From: an uncultured Ruminococcus sp.
GTDB taxonomy: Bacteria > Bacillota > Clostridia > Oscillospirales > Ruminococcaceae
Length of the DNA stretch: 5,558 bases
Assembly: GCA_900553675.1 (NCBI GenBank)
Contig: USEH01000150.1
Location: 1-5,558 of the forward strand
Direction: 5' to 3'
The notes under the pieces were generated by a model that was not told where the DNA came from, made no database searches, and saw only the letters and a program-made list of their open reading frames with translations. The position numbers and the translations under genes are program-made. Positions 1-5,558 of the stretch are shown one piece after another. Each line of letters starts with the position of its first letter. Position 1 is the stretch's first letter.

Positions 1-7
1 ACTAACT

Positions 8-60
8 GCGGGCGGGGGAAGTCCGCACTTTTGTTCGGATTTTGCTCTTCCCCCGCCCGC
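8..60. repeat. Perfect 14-bp GC-rich inverted repeat (large hairpin)
   Basis: The arms 8-21 (GCGGGCGGGGGAAG) and 47-60 are exact reverse complements, separated by 25 bases. Inside the loop, TCCG at 22-25 can also pair with CGGA at 36-39. A weaker alternative pairs 7-11 with 23-27. As RNA this would be a very stable hairpin. It resembles the stem of an intrinsic terminator for a gene lying left of the window, but neither side has a T-run (the right side reads CCTTAGGG, and the left side read on the minus strand gives AGTTAGT), so a terminator call is weak. It could instead be part of a structured RNA or a small repeat element. The pairing is seen directly; the function is unknown. Confidence 0.6.
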
Positions 61-230
61 CCTTAGGGTCATCCCCCTTACCCCTGCAGGTAGTCGGACA
101 GGTCACAAACGGCTCACCCTATGGGAGCAAAGTGTCCTTACATACATCCCGCCGATGCAATGTTTCCGACAAACACCCTGCTTTTCAAAAAGAATGAATC
201 ATAAAACCAACACGAAAGGATGGTTACAAG
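61..230 (+). other. Non-coding leader upstream of gdpP, partly self-complementary
   Basis: No convincing gene lies here. Several segments can pair: GGACA (96-100) with TGTCC (133-137), enclosing an inner hairpin 112-118 / 123-128 that has one bulged A at 116 and a 4-base loop. A competing pairing joins GTCGG (93-97) to CCGAC (166-170). It ends in the gdpP ribosome binding site AAAGGA (215-220), 10 bases before the ATG. I compared it by eye with the common riboswitch cores (ydaO c-di-AMP, T-box, FMN, TPP, cobalamin, c-di-GMP) and with SRP, 6S, tmRNA and RNase P hallmarks, and recognised none. No good -35/-10 pair stands out. It may be a structured 5' UTR or simply spacer. Confidence 0.35.
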
Positions 231-2183
231 ATGAAAAAACGAGTCTCACTGCCGTATATTATCGCGCTTTGCGTGCTGATAATCTCCTCCATAGCGTTCG
301 GAGTTATCCTTGCCGTAAGCGGGAAGGCATTTTACTGCGTTGTTGCGGCGGCTGTTGCCGTCTCTGCTATAACCATTCTTACAATTACTATAATATTTAA
401 CACAAATCTCGTAAAATACACCACCGCTATGGACAAGGACATCGTTGCCATCAGCCGCGAAACCTTCTACGACTATCCCGAGCCGATAATCATTGCCGAC
501 AGCGACGAAAAGGTGGTTTGGTACAACCGCTGCTTTGAGGATAAGCTCTTCGGCGAGGACAGAGCCTACGGCATCCACCTTTCCGAGCTTGTGGGCAACA
601 ACACCGCCCGAATCTTCGCCCAGAGCGGCGCTACCGTTAAGATTTTAGACAGATACTACAACGTCTGCGCAAGGCAGTCGGAAAGCTTTGATATGTCGGT
701 CATCCGCTTTTCAGACGTCACCGACAACGTCATGCTTGAAAACGAATACCACGCCAGCCGCAAGTCGGTGATGATCCTCACCATCGACAACTACGACGAC
801 GTGCTTGCCAACGCCAAGGAAAGCGACAAGGCAAACGTTCAGGTAAAGCTGGAGCAGATTTTTGAGAGATTTATCGAAAACACTAACGGAATCATTCATA
901 AGGTCTCCTCAGACAGGTTTTATGCCGTCATCGAGGAAAGGCATCTGACAAGGATAATCGAGCGCAAATTCGATATATTGGACGAGGTTCGCGCGATTCA
1001 GGCGGGTGACCGCTCAAGCATAACCCTTTCAATCGGCGTCGGCAGGGGTGCCAAGACCCTCGCCGAAAGCGAAATTTTTGCACGTCAGGCGCTGGATATG
1101 TGCTTGGGACGCGGCGGCGATCAGGTCGCGGTAAAAACAGAGAGCGGCTTTGAGTTCTTCGGCGGCATTTCAAAGGCAGTGGAAAAATCCACCAAGGTGC
1201 GGTCGAGAATCATCGCGACAGCCCTTAAGGAACTGGCACAGAGCAGCGAAAACATCTATATTATGGGGCACAGGTTTGCAGACTTCGACGCCGTTGGCTC
1301 GTCGGTCGGTCTTTGCGGAGCGTTTCGGAGCATGGGCAAGCAGGCTTGGTGCGTTGTCGACCCCGACAAAAACCTCTCCAAGCCGCTTATCGATTACATA
1401 AGAGATCGCGGCGGCGAGGATTATTTCAAGTCCTGCACCGAAGCCCTTGCCGAGCTTAACGAGCGCTCGCTTCTTATCATCTGCGATACGCACAGCCCCG
1501 ATTTTGTGGACTCAAAGGAGCTCTACGAAAAGGCGAAGACGGTTGTTATAATCGACCATCACCGCAAGATGGTAAACTATATCGACAACGCGGTGGTCTT
1601 CTTCCACGAGCCGTTTGCTTCCTCCGCCTGCGAGATGGCAGCCGAGCTTATTCAGTACTTCGGAGTGGAGTGCAGGATTACCGTTGCCGACGCCGAGGCT
1701 CTTTTAGCGGGAATTATGCTCGATACCAAAAACTTTGTAATGCGTTCGGGCGCGAGGACGTTTGAGGCAGCGGCGTATCTCAAAAAGCTGGGTGCGGACA
1801 CCATCGCAGTCAAAAATCTGTTTTCGGATACTCTTAACACCTACCGCGAAAAGAGCAAGCTGATTCAGTCAGCTGCGCTGTTCCACGGCTGCGCGATAGC
1901 CACCACCGATTCCGACGCTTCCGAGCTTCGGCTGGCTGCACCTCAGGCGGCAGACGAGCTTTTGGGTATAAGTGGGGTAAAGGCTTCGTTCGTGCTTTAT
2001 ATGATGGACGGCGTTTGCTATATCTCCGCGCGCTCGCTGGGCGGATTTAACGTTCAGCTGATTATGGAGGCAATCGGCGGCGGCGGACCCCAGACAATGG
2101 CAGGCGCACAGCTGAATACGTCCATAGAGGAAGCAGTCGAGAAGGTAAAAAGGGCGATCGACGAGTTTATTATTAAGCTGTAG
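231..2183 (+). CDS. gdpP: GdpP-type cyclic-di-AMP phosphodiesterase (PAS, degenerate GGDEF, DHH-DHHA1), membrane-bound
   Basis: This 650-residue protein belongs to the GdpP/YybT family, which hydrolyses c-di-AMP to 5'-pApA with Mn2+ and so controls wall, potassium and osmotic homeostasis. Two membrane helices lie at about residues 7-29 and 34-56, followed by a PAS-like region (about 75-165) and a degenerate GGDEF domain (about 177-305) in which SSDRF (226-230) replaces the active motif, as is usual in the family. The catalytic DHH domain spans about 340-500: GHRFADFDAVGSS (His347, Asp351, Asp353), CDTHS (Asp419, His421), IDHH (Asp442-His444), and LLAGIMLDTKNF with Asp498. The DHHA1 domain follows (about 555-640). 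Its glycine-rich motif reads GGGGP (616-620) where family members normally have GGGGH, so a substrate-contacting His is missing. The length is normal for the family. The ATG has AAAGGA 10 bases upstream, and the MKKR start leading into a helix fits. rplI and dnaB follow, as in other Firmicutes. The family call is firm; full activity is inferred. Confidence 0.96.
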   Translation: MKKRVSLPYIIALCVLIISSIAFGVILAVSGKAFYCVVAAAVAVSAITILTITIIFNTNLVKYTTAMDKDIVAISRETFYDYPEPIIIADSDEKVVWYNRCFEDKLFGEDRAYGIHLSELVGNNTARIFAQSGATVKILDRYYNVCARQSESFDMSVIRFSDVTDNVMLENEYHASRKSVMILTIDNYDDVLANAKESDKANVQVKLEQIFERFIENTNGIIHKVSSDRFYAVIEERHLTRIIERKFDILDEVRAIQAGDRSSITLSIGVGRGAKTLAESEIFARQALDMCLGRGGDQVAVKTESGFEFFGGISKAVEKSTKVRSRIIATALKELAQSSENIYIMGHRFADFDAVGSSVGLCGAFRSMGKQAWCVVDPDKNLSKPLIDYIRDRGGEDYFKSCTEALAELNERSLLIICDTHSPDFVDSKELYEKAKTVVIIDHHRKMVNYIDNAVVFFHEPFASSACEMAAELIQYFGVECRITVADAEALLAGIMLDTKNFVMRSGARTFEAAAYLKKLGADTIAVKNLFSDTLNTYREKSKLIQSAALFHGCAIATTDSDASELRLAAPQAADELLGISGVKASFVLYMMDGVCYISARSLGGFNVQLIMEAIGGGGPQTMAGAQLNTSIEEAVEKVKRAIDEFIIKL

Positions 2184-2300
2184 TATGTGCGGCATCGCCG
2201 CAGATAAAAGATAAGAGAGAAAAGAGAAGAGAGAAGAGATAATGTGTCACCGTTGGCGACTGATTTTAAAGACGGCTGCGCCGTTGCTTCGCTCTTTCGA
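2184..2300 (+). repeat. Intergenic repeat element, copy 1 (gdpP-rplI spacer)
   Basis: This starts immediately after the gdpP stop codon. In order it has: a 5-bp hairpin GCGGC-ATC-GCCGC (2189-2201); the box CGCAGATAA (2200-2208 on the plus strand); a purine-only tract at 2213-2239 containing a 17-nt mirror repeat (2223-2239); a hairpin GTCACC/GGCGAC (2246-2251 / 2255-2260) with one A-C mismatch; and a conserved module at 2255-2284 ending in a hairpin ACGGC-TGC-GCCGT (2272-2284). Copy 2 in the next spacer shares the same order and the same terminal module. There is no coding potential and no T-run, so it is not an intrinsic terminator. The right edge is uncertain. The similarity is read directly; that it is a dispersed family is inference. 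Confidence 0.6.
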
Positions 2301-2329
2301 TTTGGAATCAAATACAAGGAGGTAATATT

Positions 2330-2776
2330 ATGAAGGTTATACTTTTAAAGGATGTTAAAGGCTCAGGCAAGGCGGGGACGGTTCTTAACGTCGCCGACGG
2401 TTACGCGCGCAACTTCCTTCTTGCAAGGGGCTACGCTATCGAGGCGACAGCCAAGAACATAAACGATTTAGAGGGCAAAAAGGCAGCGCAGCAGCACCGT
2501 ATTGACACTGCTAAGGCAGAAGCCGAGGCACTTGCCGCTAAGCTTGGCGGCAAGACGCTTACATTCAAGGCAAAGGCTGGTCAGGGCGGAAAGCTCTTCG
2601 GTGCAATAACAAGTGCAAATGTCAGCGAGCTTATAAAAAAGGAATACGGCGAGGACATTGACAGAAAAAAGATAGCCATGTCAGACATCAAGTCTTACGG
2701 CGACTACAGCGCGGAGATTAAGATGACACAGGGCATAAGCGCGAAAGTTACAGTAAAAGTGGAACCGATAGAGTAG
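2330..2776 (+). CDS. rplI: Large-subunit ribosomal protein bL9
   Basis: This 148-residue protein, of normal length for bL9, is a 23S-rRNA-binding protein at the base of the L1 stalk that helps keep reading frame and translation fidelity. The N-terminal rRNA-binding domain shows the family signature: [16 protein letters not shown] at 1-16 and the [12 protein letters not shown] stretch at 23-34. A charged Ala/Lys-rich helix (about 41-74) connects to the C-terminal domain (about 75-148), which carries the conserved [12 protein letters not shown] motif (87-98) and ends in an SAKVTVKVE strand. The start is secure: a strong AAGGAGG (2316-2322) sits 7 bases before the ATG. The gene lies between gdpP and dnaB, as in many Firmicutes. 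No obvious promoter or terminator separates it from gdpP, so co-transcription is likely, although the spacer contains a repeat element. Confidence 0.98.
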   Translation: MKVILLKDVKGSGKAGTVLNVADGYARNFLLARGYAIEATAKNINDLEGKKAAQQHRIDTAKAEAEALAAKLGGKTLTFKAKAGQGGKLFGAITSANVSELIKKEYGEDIDRKKIAMSDIKSYGDYSAEIKMTQGISAKVTVKVEPIE

Positions 2777-2897
2777 TGATGCTTTCGCGCAGATAAGAGA
2801 GAAGAGAGAAAAGAGAAAAGTGGATGGCATCAAGCGTTTCGCTATGCGGCGAAACGCACGGCGATGATTTTAGAGCGGCTTTGCCGTCGTTACGGCA
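2777..2897 (+). repeat. Intergenic repeat element, copy 2 (rplI-dnaB spacer)
   Basis: This begins right after the rplI stop codon and mirrors copy 1: the box CGCAGATAA (2788-2796), a purine-only tract at 2795-2820 holding a 16-nt mirror repeat (2795-2810), a central hairpin, then the conserved module GGCGATGATTTTAGAG (2860-2875) and a small hairpin CGGC-TTT-GCCG (2876-2886). The central hairpin here is stronger, a perfect 9-bp stem GCGTTTCGC / GCGAAACGC (2834-2842 / 2849-2857) with a 6-base loop. The last stem can be exchanged for TGCCGT-CGTT-ACGGCA (2882-2897). Compared with copy 1, the central part is longer and diverged while the flanks are conserved. No open frame or T-run is present. Confidence 0.6.
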
Positions 2898-2922
2898 GTT
2901 GTATTGCCTGTCGGCAGTTGTA
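2893..2922 (+). repeat. 11-bp direct repeat CGGCAGTTGTA, two copies
   Basis: The word CGGCAGTTGTA occurs at 2893-2903 and again at 2912-2922, with a period of 19 bases. The first copy overlaps the end of the exchangeable hairpin of intergenic element copy 2. Between them, GGCA (2894-2897) can pair with TGCC (2905-2908). It may be a local duplication inside the element or a binding site pair; nothing decides between these. Confidence 0.5.
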
Positions 2923-3018
2923 CAAAGGGACAGCTCGCGAAGACAATATAACTCACGTGAGCGAATAAAACTCAGCCGAACGGCGCAAGCCGCAAACCAG
3001 TAAGGGAGGACAAAACTA
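2923..3018 (+). other. dnaB leader with palindrome, GCAA-tetraloop hairpin and RBS
   Basis: This is non-coding sequence just before dnaB. It holds a perfect 10-bp palindrome CTCACGTGAG (2952-2961), a small hairpin CGGC-GCAA-GCCG closed by a GNRA-type tetraloop (2981-2992), and a strong ribosome binding site AAGGGAGGA (3002-3010), 8 bases before the dnaB ATG. AT-rich CAATATAA at 2944-2951 could serve as part of a -10 box, but no matching -35 is convincing, so I do not call a promoter. The palindrome could be an operator; this is speculation. Confidence 0.4.
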
Positions 3019-4374
3019 ATGCCGGTAAACAGCCTGTCTGCCGAGGATCTGACGGGAAGAGAGCTTCCATACAGTCTTGAAGCCGAGCAGACGGTTTTGG
3101 GCGTGCTTCTTCTTAATCCCGAAGCTTTGCCCACCGTAATAGCAAGACTAAAGCCGGAGTGCTTTTACCGTGAACAGCACCGGCAGATATATTCAATAAT
3201 CCTGCGGATGTTTTCAAACGGTCAGGAAGCTGATATAATCACCGTTATGAACGAGACTGTAGCCTCCGGAGTGTTTGAGACTGCCGAGATGGCGAAAACA
3301 TATCTCAAGGGGATTATGGACGGGGTTCCTTCCACCTCAAACGTTGCATCCTACTGCAAGATAGTTGAGGATAAGTACCTCATCCGCTCGTTGATGACCG
3401 TTGCAAGGGATGTTCTTGATTCCTGCGCGGACGGCTCGGAGGATCCAAGGGTGCTGTTAGACCTTGCCGAGCAGAAGATATACGAAATCCGTCAGGGCAG
3501 AGAGGTTGAGGGTCTTACCCGACTGAGCGAGATAATCGTCTCCGCCTATGACAGAATCCAAAAGCTTTCCGGCGAGGATAAGACTGAGTATCAGGGACTT
3601 CGCTCAGGCTACAGCGTGCTTGATTCCTATATTTCCGGTCTTAATAAATCCGATTTGATAGTAATTGCCGGGAGACCCGGCATGGGTAAGTCGGCGCTGG
3701 CATTAAATATGGCTGCAAACGTCGCCAAAAGGAATCCGGACAAGGATGTGTGTGTGTTCTCGCTGGAAATGAGCAAGGAACAGCTTGCCACAAGAATGTT
3801 AAGCTCTGAGGCGCTTGTTCCGAACACTCTTCTCAACTCAGGTGAGATATCGGTGGACGACTGGGTGAAGCTTGCTTCGGCAGCGGACGCTCTTTCTCAG
3901 GTCAGCATTTACATAGACGATACCGCCGGTATTACCGTTCCTCAGATGAAGGCAAAGCTGAGAAGAATGAAGAACTTAGGACTGGTGATTATCGACTATT
4001 TGCAGCTGATGGAATCGCCCGAAAACCACACCAACCGTGTCACCGAGGTTTCCGAGATCACCCGTCAGGTAAAGCTGATGGCAAAGGAGTTAAACGTTCC
4101 TGTTCTGCTGCTTTCACAGCTCAACCGCTCGGTTGAATCAAGGCAGGATCACCGACCTATGCCGTCAGACCTGCGTGAATCAGGCTCGATTGAGCAGGAC
4201 GCCGACATAATTCTGTTCGTCTACCGCGAGGGCGTTTACAATAAGGACGACCCCAACCAGTCGGCGGCGGAATGTATCATCGGCAAAAACCGCCACGGCA
4301 GCACCGGAACCGTAAATATGGCATATTTAGGAGAATATACGCTGTTCAGAAACATCGACGCAAGGGCGGAATAA
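3019..4374 (+). CDS. dnaB: Replicative DNA helicase DnaB
   Basis: This 451-residue protein is the hexameric ATP-driven helicase that unwinds DNA at the replication fork and recruits primase. The N-terminal domain (about 13-120) starts with the family hallmark PYSLEAEQTVLGVLLL (17-32). The RecA-like C-terminal domain (about 190-450) has Walker A GRPGMGKSA (218-226), the SLEMS motif with the likely catalytic Glu250, Walker B LVIIDYLQLM (322-331, Asp326), SQLNRSVESR (366-375), DLRESGSIEQDAD (384-396), and the arginine-finger region KNRHGSTG (423-430, Arg425). The length is typical for Gram-positive DnaB (called DnaC in Bacillus). No intein interrupts the Walker A region, a common insertion point. 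The ATG is supported by AAGGGAGGA 8 bases upstream and by the PYSLEAEQ start. tilS follows 8 bases after the stop. Confidence 0.98.
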   Translation: MPVNSLSAEDLTGRELPYSLEAEQTVLGVLLLNPEALPTVIARLKPECFYREQHRQIYSIILRMFSNGQEADIITVMNETVASGVFETAEMAKTYLKGIMDGVPSTSNVASYCKIVEDKYLIRSLMTVARDVLDSCADGSEDPRVLLDLAEQKIYEIRQGREVEGLTRLSEIIVSAYDRIQKLSGEDKTEYQGLRSGYSVLDSYISGLNKSDLIVIAGRPGMGKSALALNMAANVAKRNPDKDVCVFSLEMSKEQLATRMLSSEALVPNTLLNSGEISVDDWVKLASAADALSQVSIYIDDTAGITVPQMKAKLRRMKNLGLVIIDYLQLMESPENHTNRVTEVSEITRQVKLMAKELNVPVLLLSQLNRSVESRQDHRPMPSDLRESGSIEQDADIILFVYREGVYNKDDPNQSAAECIIGKNRHGSTGTVNMAYLGEYTLFRNIDARAE

Positions 4375-4385
4375 GGAATAATATG
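4373..4385 (+). promoter_or_regulatory. tilS ribosome binding site overlapping the dnaB stop codon
   Basis: AAGGA at 4373-4377 uses the last two bases of the dnaB TAA stop (4372-4374) and sits 5 bases before the ATG at 4383. Ribosomes ending on dnaB would therefore terminate on the initiation region of tilS, the usual arrangement for translational coupling. This overlap also supports the choice of the 4383 start. Confidence 0.7.
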
Positions 4386-5558
4386 CTTGATAAAATTGCA
4401 TCGACGATTTTAAAATATAATATGCTCGTCCCCGGGGAGCGGGTATGCGTGGGTCTTTCCGGCGGGGCGGACAGCGTTTCGCTTTTGTTCGCGCTCAAAG
4501 AGCTTGGATATAAGGTCTTTGCCGTCCACGTCAATCACAATCTGCGCGGCGAGGAGAGCAAAAGGGACGAAAACTTCTGCCGGAGTCTCTGCGAAAAGCA
4601 GGGCATAGAGCTGTTTGTCGAGAGCGTTGACGTGCGCGGCTACTGTCAGGAAAATAAGCTTTCCTGCGAGGAGGGCGCAAGAACTCTGCGGTACAGTGCG
4701 ATAGATAAACACCTGAACGGCTGCAAGCTTGCCACCGCCCACAATCTCAACGACTGTTTTGAAACAACGCTATTTAACCTTGTGCGAGGCTGCGGGGTGA
4801 ACGGTCTTAAGGGGATCCCGCCGGTGCGGGGGGAGATAATCCGTCCGCTGATAGCGGTCACGCGGGAGGAAATAGAGGCGTATCTTGCGGCAAGGTGTCT
4901 TGAATACGTCACCGACAGCACCAATTTGCAGGACGACTGCTCGCGGAATATACTCCGCCTGAACGTTGTCCCTCAGCTGCTGAGGATTAACCCGTCGCTC
5001 TACAAGACCTATTTAAAGACCCTGAACGTTTTTGAAGCCTCGGATGAATATATCCGTGCGCAGGCGGATGAAGCTCTTGAAAAGGCAGAATCGGGCAATT
5101 GCTGCGATTTTTCTTTGATAGATAACGCCGCAATCCGTTCGCAGGCGGTTGAAAGGCTTCTTCGCAAAAATGGTATTGAGCCTTCGTATGAAAAAATCGA
5201 AAGACTTTTGGAACTTCTGCAAACCGGCGGCAGAATTAATATCGCAAAGGACGTTTATGTAAGGGCGGAGTCGGGTAGAATAAGCTTTGAGACTTCCCCG
5301 AAAGCATTGGCTCCCGTCCGGACGGACTTAAAAGAGGACGTCCGGTTCGGCGACAGAAGAATCAAATTCACTGAAATTTCACAGTTTGACATATCGTATT
5401 ATAACAAATATCAACTAAAATGGCTTATCGATTCTGACAGACTGGCGGGAGACGCTTTTATCAGGAGCTATTCGGGCGGCGAAAAAATTCGTCTTGCCGG
5501 CAGGGGATTTGCTTCAACCGTCAAAAAGCTTTTAGCAGGAATCCCTCCGCCGGAGCGC
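4383..5558 (+). CDS. tilS: tRNA(Ile)-lysidine synthetase TilS, 3' end outside the window
   Basis: TilS is the essential PP-loop ATPase that attaches lysine to C34 of the CAU-anticodon tRNA-Ile, so that it reads AUA and is charged with isoleucine. The visible 392 residues have no stop. The N-terminal domain shows the PP-loop SGGADS (26-31), VNHNLRGEES (50-59), the TAHNLNDCFET stretch (118-128, with Asp124 and Glu127 matching the family HxxxDxxET pattern), LVRGCGVNGLKGIPP (133-147), RPL (154-156), DSTN (178-181) and RNILRLNVVP (188-197). A middle region (about 210-310) is followed by the C-terminal domain with WLIDSDRLAGDAFIRSY (347-363) and, at the very edge, KKLLAGIPPPER (381-392), which corresponds to the family's KKL...KIPxxER segment. 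Probably some 50-80 residues are missing. The gene starts 8 bases after dnaB and is likely co-transcribed and coupled. In related Firmicutes hpt and ftsH often follow tilS; that cannot be seen here. Confidence 0.96.
   Translation, partial: MLDKIASTILKYNMLVPGERVCVGLSGGADSVSLLFALKELGYKVFAVHVNHNLRGEESKRDENFCRSLCEKQGIELFVESVDVRGYCQENKLSCEEGARTLRYSAIDKHLNGCKLATAHNLNDCFETTLFNLVRGCGVNGLKGIPPVRGEIIRPLIAVTREEIEAYLAARCLEYVTDSTNLQDDCSRNILRLNVVPQLLRINPSLYKTYLKTLNVFEASDEYIRAQADEALEKAESGNCCDFSLIDNAAIRSQAVERLLRKNGIEPSYEKIERLLELLQTGGRINIAKDVYVRAESGRISFETSPKALAPVRTDLKEDVRFGDRRIKFTEISQFDISYYNKYQLKWLIDSDRLAGDAFIRSYSGGEKIRLAGRGFASTVKKLLAGIPPPER

Noticed and set aside
121..204. A 27-codon open frame (MGAKCPYIHP...) in the gdpP leader
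   Set aside because: There is no ribosome binding site before its ATG and no recognisable leader-peptide features such as a codon run; it probably occurs by chance.
155..400. An 81-codon forward open frame overlapping the gdpP start
   Set aside because: It is in another frame from gdpP, gives a low-complexity Cys/Tyr-rich product and lacks a ribosome binding site; it is a shadow of gdpP.
906..920. Active diguanylate cyclase in GdpP
   Set aside because: The position of the GGDEF motif reads SSDRF (residues 226-230), lacking the catalytic residues; this degeneracy is normal for the GdpP family.
1150..1493. Forward and reverse open frames inside gdpP (1150-1401 plus, 1170-1493 minus)
   Set aside because: Both overlap the strongly conserved DHH domain coding sequence and show no family resemblance, so they are shadows.
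2184..2329. Intrinsic terminator between gdpP and rplI (or between rplI and dnaB)
   Set aside because: The hairpins in both spacers are not followed by a T-run on the plus strand, so no intrinsic terminator is called.
2899..2951. Promoter for dnaB (TTGTAT with TACAAA, or TTGTAC with GACAAT)
   Set aside because: Each -35 candidate matches only three of six consensus bases and each -10 candidate only four of six, which is not enough to call.
2748..3134. A 128-codon minus-strand open frame covering the rplI-dnaB spacer
   Set aside because: It spans the repeat element and the start of dnaB; its translation reflects the CT-rich complement (Ser/Leu runs) and has no ribosome binding site or known motif.
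3670..3700. Intein in DnaB at the Walker A site
   Set aside because: The Walker A motif is continuous and the total length is normal at 451 residues.
4734..4767. TilS active-site decay (NLNDC where many enzymes have a DDQ-type sequence)
   Set aside because: Asp124, Glu127 and Thr128 are retained, and Asn-containing variants such as HNxND are, to my knowledge, common in Firmicutes TilS; all other motifs are intact.

Overview
This window holds a four-gene, all-forward block of bacterial housekeeping genes: gdpP (c-di-AMP phosphodiesterase), rplI (ribosomal protein bL9), dnaB (replicative helicase) and the first 392 codons of tilS (tRNA-Ile lysidine synthetase), which runs off the right edge. 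The order gdpP-rplI-dnaB is a conserved block in Firmicutes. The strong AAGGAGG-type ribosome binding sites, the roughly balanced base composition and the protein sequences suggest a Gram-positive anaerobe of the class Clostridia, probably Oscillospiraceae/Ruminococcaceae. The family assignment is inference; no marker gene here proves it.

Layout: positions 1-230 have no convincing gene. They begin with a perfect 14-bp inverted repeat (8-21 / 47-60), followed by a leader with several self-complementary stretches, and end in the gdpP ribosome binding site. gdpP fills 231-2183. A 146-bp spacer leads to rplI (2330-2776). A 242-bp spacer leads to dnaB (3019-4374). tilS starts 8 bases after the dnaB stop codon, with its ribosome binding site overlapping that stop. 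No hairpin followed by a T-run occurs in either spacer, so read-through transcription from gdpP into tilS is plausible.

The genes touch different core processes: second-messenger turnover linked to wall and osmotic homeostasis, translation, replication fork unwinding, and decoding of AUA codons. Their grouping reflects conserved synteny rather than one pathway.

No new multi-gene system is visible. The most interesting non-textbook signal is that the two spacers carry related non-coding elements. Each starts right after the upstream stop codon and has a CGCAGATAA box, a 26-27 nt purine-only mirror-repeat tract, a central hairpin and a conserved module of the form GGCGA-TGATTTTA-AG-CGGC-loop-GCCGT. 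This looks like a dispersed intergenic repeat family caught twice within 1 kb. The second point is that GdpP has Pro where the DHHA1 glycine-rich motif normally has His (GGGGP instead of GGGGH), while the metal-binding residues of the DHH domain are intact.
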